Below, in pieces: positions 22,485-31,042 of a DNA stretch of 64,000 bases; positions within the stretch are counted from its first letter, which is position 1, and every line of letters starts with the position of its first letter. Position numbers and translations under genes: made by a program. Source of the stretch: an uncultured Bacteroidota bacterium (lineage in GTDB: Bacteria > Bacteroidota > Bacteroidia > Bacteroidales > P3); the NCBI GenBank assembly GCA_902784865.1, contig CACZWL010000010.1, positions 26,921-90,920 on the forward strand, written 5' to 3'. The notes beneath the pieces are model-generated. The model did no database searches and was not told the origin of the DNA. It saw nothing but the letters and a program-made list of their open reading frames with translations.

Positions 22485-24158
22485 ATGAAAAGATATAATG
22501 TATACGTCCGCAGCATGGCCATCGCGGCATGCCTGTCCACCTTTGCCCTCGTGGGGTGCGAGAAAGAAAGCAACGGCAACCTGAAGCTGGTGGCCGAGAA
22601 GCACCAGGGCGGCTCCAAGACTACGGTCAGAGACGCCTCGGTCTATTGGTCCGATGGCGACATGGTGAATATCAACGGCTCGGTCTACGAGGTCAGCTAC
22701 GCCTCCGGCAACTCCGCCACCGTCGAGGTCACCGCCATCGACCATTCGACACTGCTGGCCTGCTATCCGGCCGACATTATGAATGCGATGGACGAGTCGC
22801 ACATCGACGTCACCCTCCCGTCGCTCTACATGTACGACGTCAAGGACGGCCGCCAGGAGATGGCCTTCCCCTTGGCCGCCAAGGGTACCATGGAAAAGGA
22901 CGGGCACCTGGACTTCAAGCACCTCTGCGCCGCGCTCGAGGTGACGGTGAGCAACCCCTCGAAATACCCGCTGTTCATGAACTCCATCATCGTCAGCAGC
23001 GCCACGTCGCAGCTCTGCGGCCAGCGCAGCATCGACATCAGCGACATCGACGGCGCTTTCGCCATCGCCCCGACCGTTGCCACCGATGCCAGCCAGCGCT
23101 CGGTGACCCTCACCTTCGGCGAGGAGATGGTGGTCGTCCCGGCTGGCGAGATGGCCAAGTTCCAGATCCCCGTGCTGCCCATCGCTGCCGACGACCATCT
23201 CAGCTTCACCATCAATGCCGCCGACCGCAAGATTAAGGGCGTGATGGTGACGGGTGTCTATCGCTACGTCAGCAACTCCATCACCGTCAACGAGTTGGTG
23301 GGTCGTGCACGCGTGGCGCGGACGCCCGACATCGACATTGCCGAGGGCGCAAGCGGCGTCACCTACTACAGCTCCAAGGTGTCGACTTCCGCCAGCAACA
23401 AGATATTCTTCTCGATGGGCGACGTGGAGTATAGCTCTACCGACGGCACATGGCAGTTCGGTCAGGAGAGCGATGCCTACACGTCGTTCAACGCCGGCGC
23501 CATCTGGGACCTCTTCCGCTGGGGCAACATCGCGTCTCCCTACAGCCCGGAGGGTTCGGCCGATGGTTCCTCGACATCCCTCGCCAACGACTGGGGCAGC
23601 CTGACTTTCACCGATGTCGTCAACGACGGTGCATGGTACACCCCCTCGGTCAACGATTTCGACTACATGCTGCGCACTCGCAATACGGGCATCACCATCA
23701 ACGGCATCGAGAACTGCCACTTCCTCCAGTGCAGCGTCAACGGACAGAAGGGGCTCGTCATCTTCCCCGACAACTTCGCCAGCACGATGCCTGCCGATAT
23801 CGACTACAGCGGATGGAACAGCAACAACCTCGACACCAGGAGGGAGGGCACTTCGGCTTCTAATGTCAGGTCCTATGCTATTGATTATGTTGGGATTTCT
23901 AGGGACGACTGGGCCAAGCTGGCCCGTACGGGTTGCACCTTTATGGTCGAGGACGGATGGTACAGCAACGAAAATGGCAAGGTGGAAATCGATGGTGGTT
24001 GCTATTGGACGTCGACGGCGAAGTCTACAAATAATGCCTACATTCTCTATTTCAACCAGCAAGGTGTGACACTTACGTCGTGGCGCACCTATTCTGGCGC
24101 ACCTACCGATAAGAAGAAGATCAACGGCTTGACTGTGCGCCTGATACGCAACGCCTAG
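22485..24158 (+). CDS. fimbrillin-like surface lipoprotein
   Basis: 557 residues. Lipoprotein signal with LVGC at 22-25. Residues about 40-290 look like a fimbrillin/Mfa-type beta-sandwich: short strands TVRDASVYWSDGDMVNING, TLLACYPADIMN, FKHLCAALEVTVSNPS. After VARTPDIDIAEG a second module follows (KIFFSMGDVEYSSTDGTWQF, WYTPSVNDFDYMLRTR, KGLVIFPDNF, GCYWTSTAKSTNNAYILYF), a type frequently found in Bacteroidales surface lipoproteins. Expected location is the outer surface, in pili or as adhesin. No other fimbrial genes (usher, tip) are nearby, so it may be a stand-alone adhesin. Confidence 0.7.
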   Translation: MKRYNVYVRSMAIAACLSTFALVGCEKESNGNLKLVAEKHQGGSKTTVRDASVYWSDGDMVNINGSVYEVSYASGNSATVEVTAIDHSTLLACYPADIMNAMDESHIDVTLPSLYMYDVKDGRQEMAFPLAAKGTMEKDGHLDFKHLCAALEVTVSNPSKYPLFMNSIIVSSATSQLCGQRSIDISDIDGAFAIAPTVATDASQRSVTLTFGEEMVVVPAGEMAKFQIPVLPIAADDHLSFTINAADRKIKGVMVTGVYRYVSNSITVNELVGRARVARTPDIDIAEGASGVTYYSSKVSTSASNKIFFSMGDVEYSSTDGTWQFGQESDAYTSFNAGAIWDLFRWGNIASPYSPEGSADGSSTSLANDWGSLTFTDVVNDGAWYTPSVNDFDYMLRTRNTGITINGIENCHFLQCSVNGQKGLVIFPDNFASTMPADIDYSGWNSNNLDTRREGTSASNVRSYAIDYVGISRDDWAKLARTGCTFMVEDGWYSNENGKVEIDGGCYWTSTAKSTNNAYILYFNQQGVTLTSWRTYSGAPTDKKKINGLTVRLIRNA

Positions 24159-24253
24159 TGAGAGGCAATGATGCGATTTGACGTGAATTGGCGCGGTTTG
24201 GATGGGCACCCCTCCAAATCGCGCCAAATCGCGCCAAATGACAAGTTCCCCGA
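24159..24253. other. intergenic hairpin AAATCGCGCC
   Basis: GGCGCGGTTTGGA and TCCAAATCGCGCC flank TGGGCACCCC and form an imperfect stem; AAATCGCGCC is then repeated with a 10-nt period. The same AAATCGCGCC word precedes two other copies of the 11-nt family at 51993 and 58018. Confidence 0.55.
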
Positions 24254-24352
24254 TTTTCCCATCGATGGGAAATGATGGGAAAGAGTCGAACCATTCACCT
24301 ACCAGATACCTACCAGACACTTACCAGACACCTGCCCGGCGTCTGGCAGGTA
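24254..24352 (+). repeat. ACCTACCAGAY family, copy upstream of kamA
   Basis: TTTTCCCATCGATGGGAAA, GATGGGAAAGAGTCGAACC, then ATTC and 11-nt units ACCTACCAGAT, ACCTACCAGAC, ACTTACCAGAC, closing with ACCTGCC..GGCAGGT hairpin. One of the most complete copies. Confidence 0.85.
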
Positions 24353-24384
24353 CTTTTTATTTTTTGCGGTATCACTTTTTTTTC

Positions 24385-24392
24385 GTATCTTT
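24385..24392 (+). promoter_or_regulatory. -7 element of kamA
   Basis: TATCTTTGCAGC with TTG at 24363-24365, spacer 19. Leader of about 75 bases. Confidence 0.7.
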
Positions 24393-24473
24393 GCAGCACC
24401 GACTAGGCTCTGTTTGATCCTGTCGGCGCTGTTTAATTTTTTGATAAAGAATAATTTATATTATATCCTAAAT

Positions 24474-25724
24474 ATGAAAGTGAACCGCAGAAAAGAACTC
24501 TTCCCCAACGTCAGCGACGCTGAGTGGAACGACTGGAAATGGCAGGTGAAGAACCGCATCGAGACCTACGAGCAGCTGAGCAAGTACTTCGCCTTTGGCC
24601 CCGAGGAGGGCGAGGGCATCAAGAAGGCCCTTGACAAGTTCCGCATGGCTATTACGCCGTATTACCTGAGTCTGATCGACCCGAACGACCCGTACGACCC
24701 GATCCGTCGGCAGGCCATCCCCGCCGGCCCCGAGTGCAACATCGCCCCGGCCGACCTCAACGACCCCCTGCACGAGGACGAGGATTCGCCCGCTCCCGGT
24801 CTGACGCACCGCTATCCGGACCGCGTGCTGTTCCTCATCACCGACATGTGCTCCATGTACTGCCGCCACTGCACACGCCGCCGTTTCGCCGGTCAGAAGG
24901 ACGACGAGAGCCCCAGCGAGCGCATCGAGAAGTGCCTGGCTTACATCGAGAAGACCCCCCAGGTGCGCGACGTGCTCCTCTCCGGAGGCGATGCCCTGAT
25001 GGTCTCCGACCAGAAACTTGAATACATCATCCAGCGCCTCCGCGCCATCCCCCATGTGGAGATCGTCCGCATCGGCAGCCGCACCCCCGTGGTCTGTCCC
25101 CAGCGCATCACCCCCGAGCTGTGCGAGATGCTGAAGAAGTACCACCCCATCTGGCTCAACACCCACTTTAACCACCCCAACGAGTTCACCCCCGAGGCCG
25201 AGCAGGCCCTCGCCCGCCTGGCCAATGCCGGTATCCCCTTGGGCAACCAGACCGTGCTGCTGCGCGGCGTGAACGACTGCGTCCACGTGATGAAGAAACT
25301 CATGCACGAGCTTGTGCGCAACCGCGTACGTCCGTACTATATCTACCAGTGCGACCTCAGCATGGGTCTCGAGCACTTCCGTACCCCCGTCAGCAAGGGT
25401 ATCGAGATCATCGAGAACCTGCGCGGCCATACCTCCGGCTATGCTGTGCCCACCTTCGTGGTCGACGCTCCCGGCGGCGGCGGCAAGACCCCCGTCATGC
25501 CCCAGTACGTCATCTCGCAGAGCCCCGACAAGGTCATCCTGCGCAACTTCGAGGGTGTCATCACCACCTATACCGAGCCGCGCCACTACGAAGAGGACTG
25601 CCACTGCGAAGCCTGCCAGGCCAAGAAGCGCGTCGACGAAGGCGTCGCCTCGCTGCTGGAGACTGACCGCATGGCCCTCGAGCCCAGCCACCTGATGCGC
25701 CACGAACGTAACAAAAAGAATTGA
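24474..25724 (+). CDS. kamA: lysine 2,3-aminomutase
   Basis: 416 residues from ATG 24474. Radical SAM enzyme: cysteines C126-x3-C130-x2-C133 (CSMYCRHC) bind the 4Fe-4S cluster; PGGGGKTP near residue 335 carries the PLP lysine; DVLLSGGDALM and THFNHPNEFTPEA are family signatures. The tail CHCEACQAKK carries further cysteines typical for zinc binding in KamA. It converts L-lysine to L-beta-lysine, the first step of lysine fermentation, and fits with kdd upstream. Promoter and a repeat-family copy precede it; porQ follows within four bases of the stop. Confidence 0.95.
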   Translation: MKVNRRKELFPNVSDAEWNDWKWQVKNRIETYEQLSKYFAFGPEEGEGIKKALDKFRMAITPYYLSLIDPNDPYDPIRRQAIPAGPECNIAPADLNDPLHEDEDSPAPGLTHRYPDRVLFLITDMCSMYCRHCTRRRFAGQKDDESPSERIEKCLAYIEKTPQVRDVLLSGGDALMVSDQKLEYIIQRLRAIPHVEIVRIGSRTPVVCPQRITPELCEMLKKYHPIWLNTHFNHPNEFTPEAEQALARLANAGIPLGNQTVLLRGVNDCVHVMKKLMHELVRNRVRPYYIYQCDLSMGLEHFRTPVSKGIEIIENLRGHTSGYAVPTFVVDAPGGGGKTPVMPQYVISQSPDKVILRNFEGVITTYTEPRHYEEDCHCEACQAKKRVDEGVASLLETDRMALEPSHLMRHERNKKN

Positions 25725-25727
25725 AAA

Positions 25728-26798
25728 TTGAAAGGTGATAGGATAAAGGTGAAAGGTCATGGTCAGCACATATTGTTGTGTGTGCTGGCTCTAACCTTTC
25801 ACCTTTTACCTTTCACCTCTTTAAAGGCGCAGGTGGCGGGTCTGAACACGCTGACACTGCTCGACTTGGGCAGCGCGGCGCGCACGTCGGGCATAGGGTT
25901 CGACTACCTGTCGGTCTACGATGCCGACGCGACGCTTGCGCTAGACAATCCGTCGCTGTTGCACCGCGATATGTCGCGGACGGCGAGCCTGAGTGTGGTA
26001 ACCCTCTTCGAGGGCGGCGCGATGGGGTCGCTGTCGTATGTGCACGACTTCGGCCGCATAGGCCCCATGCAGTTTGCCTTCCGCTTCTACAACTACGGCC
26101 CGTTCAGGGCTTTCGACGAGGAGGAGACAGCGCAGGGCGAGTTCAACGCGGCCGACTATGCCCTCAGCATCGGCTGGGCGATGGCAATTGATTCCCATTT
26201 TGCCATCGGAGTGAACCTGAAACCCGTGCTCTCACAGTACGAGCAGTACAAGGCCGTGGCCCTCGCGTTCGACCTGGCCGTCTCTTATTTCAGCGCCGAC
26301 CGCCGGTTGGCGGCGACGGTGATGGGACGCAATGTGGGGGCTCAGGTGTCGACCTTCGACGGCGCGGTGGAGGGTATTCCCTTCGAGCTTTCGGCGCAGG
26401 TGTCGTACAAGCTTGAGCGCGCCCCGTTCCGCTTCTTCCTGGCGGCCACCGAGTTGCAGCGCTGGGACCTGCGCTACAACGACCCGCGTTACCCCACTAT
26501 CGAGACGGACCCGTTCACGGGCGCGGTGACGAAGGAGAGCGCCGTGGGCGGTTTCATAGACAACCTGCTGCGCCATGCGCTTGTGGGTGTGGAACTGGGC
26601 ATCAGCAAGGCGCTGTTTGCCCGTGTGGGCTACAGCTACCGACAGACGATGGAGATGCGCGGCGTGGATGCCTTCAACCTTAGCGGCCTCTCGTTCGGCA
26701 TTGGCATACGTACGCGCAAGTTCGAGTTCAGCTATGCCCACCGCAACTACCACCTCTCGCAGGCACCCAACTTCTTCACGTTGAGCTACCGTTTTTAG
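25728..26798 (+). CDS. porQ: type IX secretion system protein PorQ
   Basis: About 356 residues if translation starts at TTG 25728, 348 if at GTG 25752; there is no in-frame ATG. After the signal peptide comes GLNTLTLLDLGSAARTSGIG, then a 14-strand type beta-barrel ending in FTLSYRF with terminal Phe, as expected for the PorV/PorQ family. PorQ is an outer-membrane component of the T9SS attachment complex that handles proteins such as the sorting-domain cargos at 58 and 63.7 kb. The signal peptide (KGDRIKVKG..., LALTFHLLPFTSL) is encoded wholly by the two arms of a heptad hairpin element. Confidence 0.8.
   Translation: MKGDRIKVKGHGQHILLCVLALTFHLLPFTSLKAQVAGLNTLTLLDLGSAARTSGIGFDYLSVYDADATLALDNPSLLHRDMSRTASLSVVTLFEGGAMGSLSYVHDFGRIGPMQFAFRFYNYGPFRAFDEEETAQGEFNAADYALSIGWAMAIDSHFAIGVNLKPVLSQYEQYKAVALAFDLAVSYFSADRRLAATVMGRNVGAQVSTFDGAVEGIPFELSAQVSYKLERAPFRFFLAATELQRWDLRYNDPRYPTIETDPFTGAVTKESAVGGFIDNLLRHALVGVELGISKALFARVGYSYRQTMEMRGVDAFNLSGLSFGIGIRTRKFEFSYAHRNYHLSQAPNFFTLSYRF
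25731..25822 (+). repeat. heptad hairpin element forming the PorQ signal peptide
   Basis: Left arm 25731-25757 (GGTGATA GGATAAA GGTGAAA), inner stem CAGCACA with TGTGCTG around a short loop, right arm 25794-25822 (CTTTCAC CTTTTAC CTTTCAC). The arms are imperfect reverse complements. The left arm encodes the basic n-region, the right arm the hydrophobic core. Confidence 0.85.
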
Positions 26799-26813
26799 CA
26801 TCAAGATAGTGTC

Positions 26814-27821
26814 ATGAAGCTACAATACATCGTTTCCAACCAGACCAACCCCTACTGGAATATAGCGGTCGAGAACTACCTTGTCGAGCATGCCGACGGC
26901 ATAGTGCTTTACCTCTGGCGAAACCGCCGGACGGTGGTGATAGGGCAGAACCAGAACCCCTACAGCGAGTGCAACCTCGAAGCCCTTGCGGCTGACGGGG
27001 GCTACCTGATGCGCCGCAAGACGGGTGGCGGCGCCGTCTACCACGACGACGGCAACCTCAACTTCTCCTTCGTTGTTCCCAAGGCCATCTACGACCAGCA
27101 GCGCCAGTTCCGCGTGATACAGCGCGCCGTCGAGAGTTTCGGCCTCCACACCCAACTCAGCGGTCGCAACGATATCCTCGTGGAATGCCCGAATGAGTCA
27201 TCCACTGACGCAATCACGCAATCGCGCATTCACGCATTCCGAAAGTTCTCCGGCAACGCCTTCTCCAAAGGCCGTGTCAACGACCTCCATCACGGCACTA
27301 TCCTCATCAAGGGCAATATGTCCGACCTGGCCCGCTACCTCAAACCCAAGCCTGCCAAACTGCAGAAGCATGGTGTCAGTTCCGTGCAGAGCCGTGTGGT
27401 CAACCTCTCCGAACTGAATCCTGCTATCACCGCCGAGAGCCTAAGCCCTCGCCTGAAAGCGGCTTTCGAATCCGAGTACTCCGAATACTCAGATTATTCC
27501 GAATACTCCGATTTCTCTGAAATAATCAAGCAACCTGCCGTCCAGAAACTCTACAATGAGTTCGCCTCCGACGAGTGGCGCTTCGGCCGCTGGCGCACCT
27601 TCACCGCGCAGCGCTCCGCGCAGTTCGACTGGGGTGGGGTGGAGATGCAAATCGCCGTCGACCAGGAACATGGCGTCATTACCGATGTCCAGATCTCTTC
27701 CGACGCCCTCGACCTCGCCGCCCTCGACGAGGCCCGCAGCCTGCTGACGGGTGCCGACATGCAGTGCCGCCCGCAGTGTGGCAACGCGGTGGTCAACGAT
27801 ATCCTTTCGCTGATTTATTAG
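26814..27821 (+). CDS. lplA: lipoate-protein ligase A family protein
   Basis: 335 residues. It begins QYIVSNQTNPYWNIAVENYL, followed by LYLWRNRRTVVIGQNQN, RRKTGGGAVYHDDGNLNFSF (the conserved RRxxGGGxVxHD lipoate site) and FSGNAFS; the usual lysine-binding KGN occurs as ILIKGNMSDL. A C-terminal LplA-type accessory domain covers the last 80 residues. It attaches lipoate to E2 and GcvH proteins. Two in-frame word elements are inserted: NESSTDAITQSRIHAF (residues about 124-143) and a six-fold SEY/SDY repeat (about 219-236). Both fall between core motifs, in surface loops or the interdomain linker. Confidence 0.9.
   Translation: MKLQYIVSNQTNPYWNIAVENYLVEHADGIVLYLWRNRRTVVIGQNQNPYSECNLEALAADGGYLMRRKTGGGAVYHDDGNLNFSFVVPKAIYDQQRQFRVIQRAVESFGLHTQLSGRNDILVECPNESSTDAITQSRIHAFRKFSGNAFSKGRVNDLHHGTILIKGNMSDLARYLKPKPAKLQKHGVSSVQSRVVNLSELNPAITAESLSPRLKAAFESEYSEYSDYSEYSDFSEIIKQPAVQKLYNEFASDEWRFGRWRTFTAQRSAQFDWGGVEMQIAVDQEHGVITDVQISSDALDLAALDEARSLLTGADMQCRPQCGNAVVNDILSLIY
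27182..27240 (+). repeat. hairpin octad element in lplA
   Basis: Left arm GGAATGCCCGAATGAG, loop, right arm built from CGCAATCA/CGCAATCG/CGCATTCA/CGCATTCC. CCACTGACGCAATCACGC is closely related to the right arm of the two pheT copies, so this is the same family in another gene. Confidence 0.8.
27469..27522 (+). repeat. in-frame nonad repeat (TCCGAATAC)n in lplA
   Basis: Six 9-nt units TCCGAGTAC, TCCGAATAC, TCAGATTAT, TCCGAATAC, TCCGATTTC, TCTGAAATA, encoding SEY SEY SDY SEY SDF SEI before the C-terminal domain. Confidence 0.9.
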
Positions 27822-27835
27822 GAAAAAAGTTCCCA

Positions 27836-27930
27836 CCATTTCCACCCGATGGGAAATGATGGGAAAGAGTCGAAGTATTCACCTACCAGATACCTACCAG
27901 ACACCTACCAGATGGCAGGTGCCGGGGGGC
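27836..27930 (+). repeat. ACCTACCAGAY family, copy between lplA and glyQS
   Basis: CCCGATGGGAAATGATGGG, AAAGAGTCGAAGTATTC, then ACCTACCAGAT, ACCTACCAGAC, ACCTACCAGAT and GGCAGGTGCC. It sits in a convergent gap and still lies in the + orientation. Confidence 0.85.
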
Positions 27931-27943
27931 ATGTGGCGCGGGG

Positions 27944-29458
27944 TTAGAGTCGTGCCTTTATGTGTTGCGGCAGCTGGTCGATGCCGACGCGCTCCTGCTT
28001 CATGGTGTCGCGGTCGCGGACGGTGACGGCGTTGTCGGAGAGGGTGTCATTATCGACGGTGATGCAGAAGGGGGTGCCGATGGCGTCCTGACGGCGGTAG
28101 CGGCGCCCGATGGCGTCTTTTTCGTCGTATTGCACCATGATGTCGGTTTTGAGGAGGTCCATAATCTCGCGTGCTTTTTCAGGGAGGCCGTCTTTTTTCA
28201 CGAGCGGCAGGACGGCGGCTTTGTAGGGGGCCAGTTTGTGGGGCAGTGAGAGTACGGTGCGTGTGGTTCCGTCTTCGAGGGGCTCGTCCTTGAGGGCGTG
28301 GCTGAAGACGGCGAGGAAGGTGCGGTCGACGCCGATGGAGGTTTCGATGACGTAGGGGGTGTAGTTCTCGTTGAGTTCGGGGTCGAAGTACTGGAGCTTC
28401 TTGCCGCTGAACTCGCTGTGGCGGCTGAGGTCGAAGTCGGTGCGGCTGTGGATGCCCTCAAGTTCCTTGAATCCGAAGGGGAACTTGAATTCGATGTCGG
28501 TAGCGGCGTTGGCGTAGTGGGCCAGTTTTTCGTGGTCGTGGTAGCGGTAGCATTCCTCGGGGATGCCGAGGGCGAGGTGCCATTTGAGGCGTTCCTCTTT
28601 CCAGTATTTGAACCATTCGAGTTCGGTTCCGGGGCGTACGAAGAACTGCATCTCCATCTGTTCGAACTCGCGCATGCGGAAGATGAACTGGCGGGCGACA
28701 ATCTCGTTGCGGAAGGCTTTGCCTATCTGGGCAATGCCGAAGGGGATCTTCATGCGGCCGCTCTTCTGGACGTTGAGGAAGTTGACGAAGATGCCCTGGG
28801 CGGTCTCGGGACGCAGGTAGAGGGTGTCGCTGTCGTCGATGACGGAGCCCATCTTGGTGGCAAACATGAGGTTGAACTGGCGCACGTCGGTCCAGTTGCG
28901 GGTGCCGCTGATGGGGCATACGATTTCGAGGTCGAGGATGAGCTGCTTGAGGCCTGCCAGGTCGTTGCGGTTCATGCAGTCGGCATAGCGCTCGCGGATC
29001 TCGTCGATTTTCTTCTGGTGCTCCAGCACGCGGGCGTTGGTGGTGACGAACTGCTGGCGGTCGAAGGCGTCGCCGAAGCGCTTGTGGGCTTTCTCCACCT
29101 CTTTCTCTATCTTCTCCTCGATTTTGGCGATATGGTCCTCGATGAGGACGTCGGCGCGGTAGCGCTTCTTGCTGTCCTTGTTGTCGATGAGCGGGTCGTT
29201 GAAGGCGTCGACGTGGCCGCTGGCTTTCCAGATGCGGGGGTGCATGAAGATGGCGCTGTCCAGTCCCACGATGTTCTCGTGCATCTGCACCATGGCGCGC
29301 CACCAGTACTGCTTGATGTTGTTTTTCAGTTCGACGCCGAGCTGGCCGTAGTCGTAGACGGCGGCGAGGCCGTCGTAGATTTCGGAGCTGGGGAAGATGA
29401 ATCCGTATTCTTTGGCGTGAGCCACTACTTTCTTGAAGAGGTCGTCTTGATTTGCCAT
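27944..29458 (-). CDS. glyQS: glycyl-tRNA synthetase, single-chain alpha2 type
   Basis: 504 residues. Class II enzyme of the eukaryotic/archaeal-like form: N-terminal EYGFIFPSSEIYDGLAAVYDYGQLG, motif 1 region, motif 2 with FRNEIVARQFIFRMREFEQME, motif 3 with ETSIGVDRTFLAVF, and a C-terminal anticodon-binding domain (PHKLAPYKAAVLPLVKK) ending RRYRRQDAIGTPF. An insertion of about 100 residues between motifs 1 and 2 is normal for this family. It charges tRNA-Gly. It is the last gene of a leftward operon with the histidine kinase, LolC/E-like permease and tpiA, separated from the kinase by 83 bases. Confidence 0.96.
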   Translation of the reverse strand: MANQDDLFKKVVAHAKEYGFIFPSSEIYDGLAAVYDYGQLGVELKNNIKQYWWRAMVQMHENIVGLDSAIFMHPRIWKASGHVDAFNDPLIDNKDSKKRYRADVLIEDHIAKIEEKIEKEVEKAHKRFGDAFDRQQFVTTNARVLEHQKKIDEIRERYADCMNRNDLAGLKQLILDLEIVCPISGTRNWTDVRQFNLMFATKMGSVIDDSDTLYLRPETAQGIFVNFLNVQKSGRMKIPFGIAQIGKAFRNEIVARQFIFRMREFEQMEMQFFVRPGTELEWFKYWKEERLKWHLALGIPEECYRYHDHEKLAHYANAATDIEFKFPFGFKELEGIHSRTDFDLSRHSEFSGKKLQYFDPELNENYTPYVIETSIGVDRTFLAVFSHALKDEPLEDGTTRTVLSLPHKLAPYKAAVLPLVKKDGLPEKAREIMDLLKTDIMVQYDEKDAIGRRYRRQDAIGTPFCITVDNDTLSDNAVTVRDRDTMKQERVGIDQLPQHIKARL

Positions 29459-29541
29459 ATTTTCGTGTTTGTTGTATTTTGTTCTTTCTGTATGTTAACG
29501 GAGTGTGTCCGTCTGGTATTGCGTCGGTGGTGAAAAAAAGG

Positions 29542-31023
29542 TCATTGTTTCCGCAGGGTGATGCGGAAGGTGGTGCCCTGGCCGGGGACTGAATACTTGA
29601 GTTTGAGGTCGCCGCGGTGGTACTGGTTGACGATGCGGCGTGCCAGCGGCAGGCCGAGGCCCCAGCCGCGGGTCTTGGTGGTGAAGCCCGATTCGAATAT
29701 CTTCTTCTGCACGGCGGGTGCCATGCCGCGGCCGGTGTCGCTGATGTCCAGGTAGATGCGCCGGGCGTCCTGAGAGCCGACGATGGTGATGTTGCCGGTG
29801 CCTTCCATGGCATCGATAGCGTTGCGGCAGAGGTTTTCTATGACCCACTCGAAGAGGTAGCTGTTCAGGGGGGCTATGAACTGCTCGCCGTCGGGGAAGG
29901 TCACGGTGAAGCGTATCTTCTTCGACGTGCGGCCCTGCAGGTACTGTATGGCCCGTTCCACCACTTCGCGCACGTTCTCTTCCTGTAGCTCGGGTACCGA
30001 GCCTATCTTCGAGAAGCGGTGTGTGATGGTCTCCAGGCGCGTCAGGTCCTTGCCAATCTCGGTGGCATACTGGTCGGTGAGTTCTTTGCCACGCAGGTAT
30101 TCGAGCCATCCTGACAGCGAGCTGATGGGCGTTCCCAGCTGGTGGGCCGTCTCTTTGGCCAGGCCGACCCAGATGCGGTTCTGCTCCATCGACCGCGTGG
30201 TGCGGAAGAGCAGGTAGGCCGCCGCCAGCAGCACCAGGGCTATGAATACGTAGAGCAGCGGCACCCAGCGCAGCGAGCGCAGCAGGGGCGAGTTCTCGTA
30301 GTAGACGTAGGCGCGGCTGTCGTCGGGCAGCGCTATGCGGATGGGGTCGTTGGGTATGTGGTTCAGCCGTGTGCGCAGTTTCTCTGGGGTGTCGATGTCG
30401 GAGGTGTCGATGTTGCCCAGCGCCACGATATTCTTGCGGGTGCTGTCGACGATGATTACCGGCACCAGCACCGAGTTGTTCGCTATGTCGGCCAGGAACG
30501 ACTGCGTGAAGCCGTCGAGCACCTGGCGCAGCTGCGAGTAGTACTGCGACTCCTTGTAGTAGAGCGTCATCGGCATGCCGTACAGCTTGTAGTGGAACGG
30601 CGGGTTGTGCGAGAATTCCTCCATCAGCGGCCCTTCCAGCTTCTGGCCCGCCATCTCTTGCGGCACCGTTATGATCGAGTCGTTGGCCGTCGTGATGATG
30701 ATGGGCGTTTGGGCGCTGTCGACAATATAATGTATATAGTCGAGGCTGAACTTGAGGTCGACCGACTGGTCGGGGTCGTTGAACGACCGCAGTATGTCGG
30801 TATAGAGGCGCATCTTGCGGTGCTCGTCGAGGGTGGCCTGCTGGAAGAACTCCTGCGAGGCCGACGAGAGTTGGTTGCGTTGGCCGATGGCTGCCGCCCA
30901 GAGCCGCACTTTGGCCTCTTCGGTGCGCCGCACTTCGGCCGCCGCTTTCTGCACCTGCCACAGGGCGAAGAATGCCAGCACCATCGAGAGGGCCATCAGT
31001 ATCAGTTTCAGTCGCTGTTTCAT
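29542..31023 (-). CDS. membrane sensor histidine kinase
   Basis: 493 residues. An N-terminal helix (LKLILMALSMVLAFFALWQV), a periplasmic domain of about 200 residues with no recognised fold, a second helix (VPLLYVFIALVLLAAAYLLF), then H-box AKETAHQLGTPISSLSGW, N-box WVIENLCRNAIDAME, G1 ISDTGRGM, F/G2 GFTTKTRGWGLGLPLARR. All catalytic boxes are intact. No response regulator gene is adjacent, so it is an orphan kinase of the Bacteroidetes type. It may sense an envelope signal. It lies 19 bases after the permease gene in an operon with tpiA and glyQS. Confidence 0.9.
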   Translation of the reverse strand: MKQRLKLILMALSMVLAFFALWQVQKAAAEVRRTEEAKVRLWAAAIGQRNQLSSASQEFFQQATLDEHRKMRLYTDILRSFNDPDQSVDLKFSLDYIHYIVDSAQTPIIITTANDSIITVPQEMAGQKLEGPLMEEFSHNPPFHYKLYGMPMTLYYKESQYYSQLRQVLDGFTQSFLADIANNSVLVPVIIVDSTRKNIVALGNIDTSDIDTPEKLRTRLNHIPNDPIRIALPDDSRAYVYYENSPLLRSLRWVPLLYVFIALVLLAAAYLLFRTTRSMEQNRIWVGLAKETAHQLGTPISSLSGWLEYLRGKELTDQYATEIGKDLTRLETITHRFSKIGSVPELQEENVREVVERAIQYLQGRTSKKIRFTVTFPDGEQFIAPLNSYLFEWVIENLCRNAIDAMEGTGNITIVGSQDARRIYLDISDTGRGMAPAVQKKIFESGFTTKTRGWGLGLPLARRIVNQYHRGDLKLKYSVPGQGTTFRITLRKQ

Positions 31024-31042
31024 CTCGCTCTCTGGGTTTGGT

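Noticed and set aside
22452-24320. 622-residue minus-strand open frame
   Set aside because: Antisense shadow of the fimbrillin-like gene, which has a clear lipoprotein signal.
28298-29533. 411-residue plus-strand open frame
   Set aside because: Antisense to glyQS, whose motifs are unambiguous.
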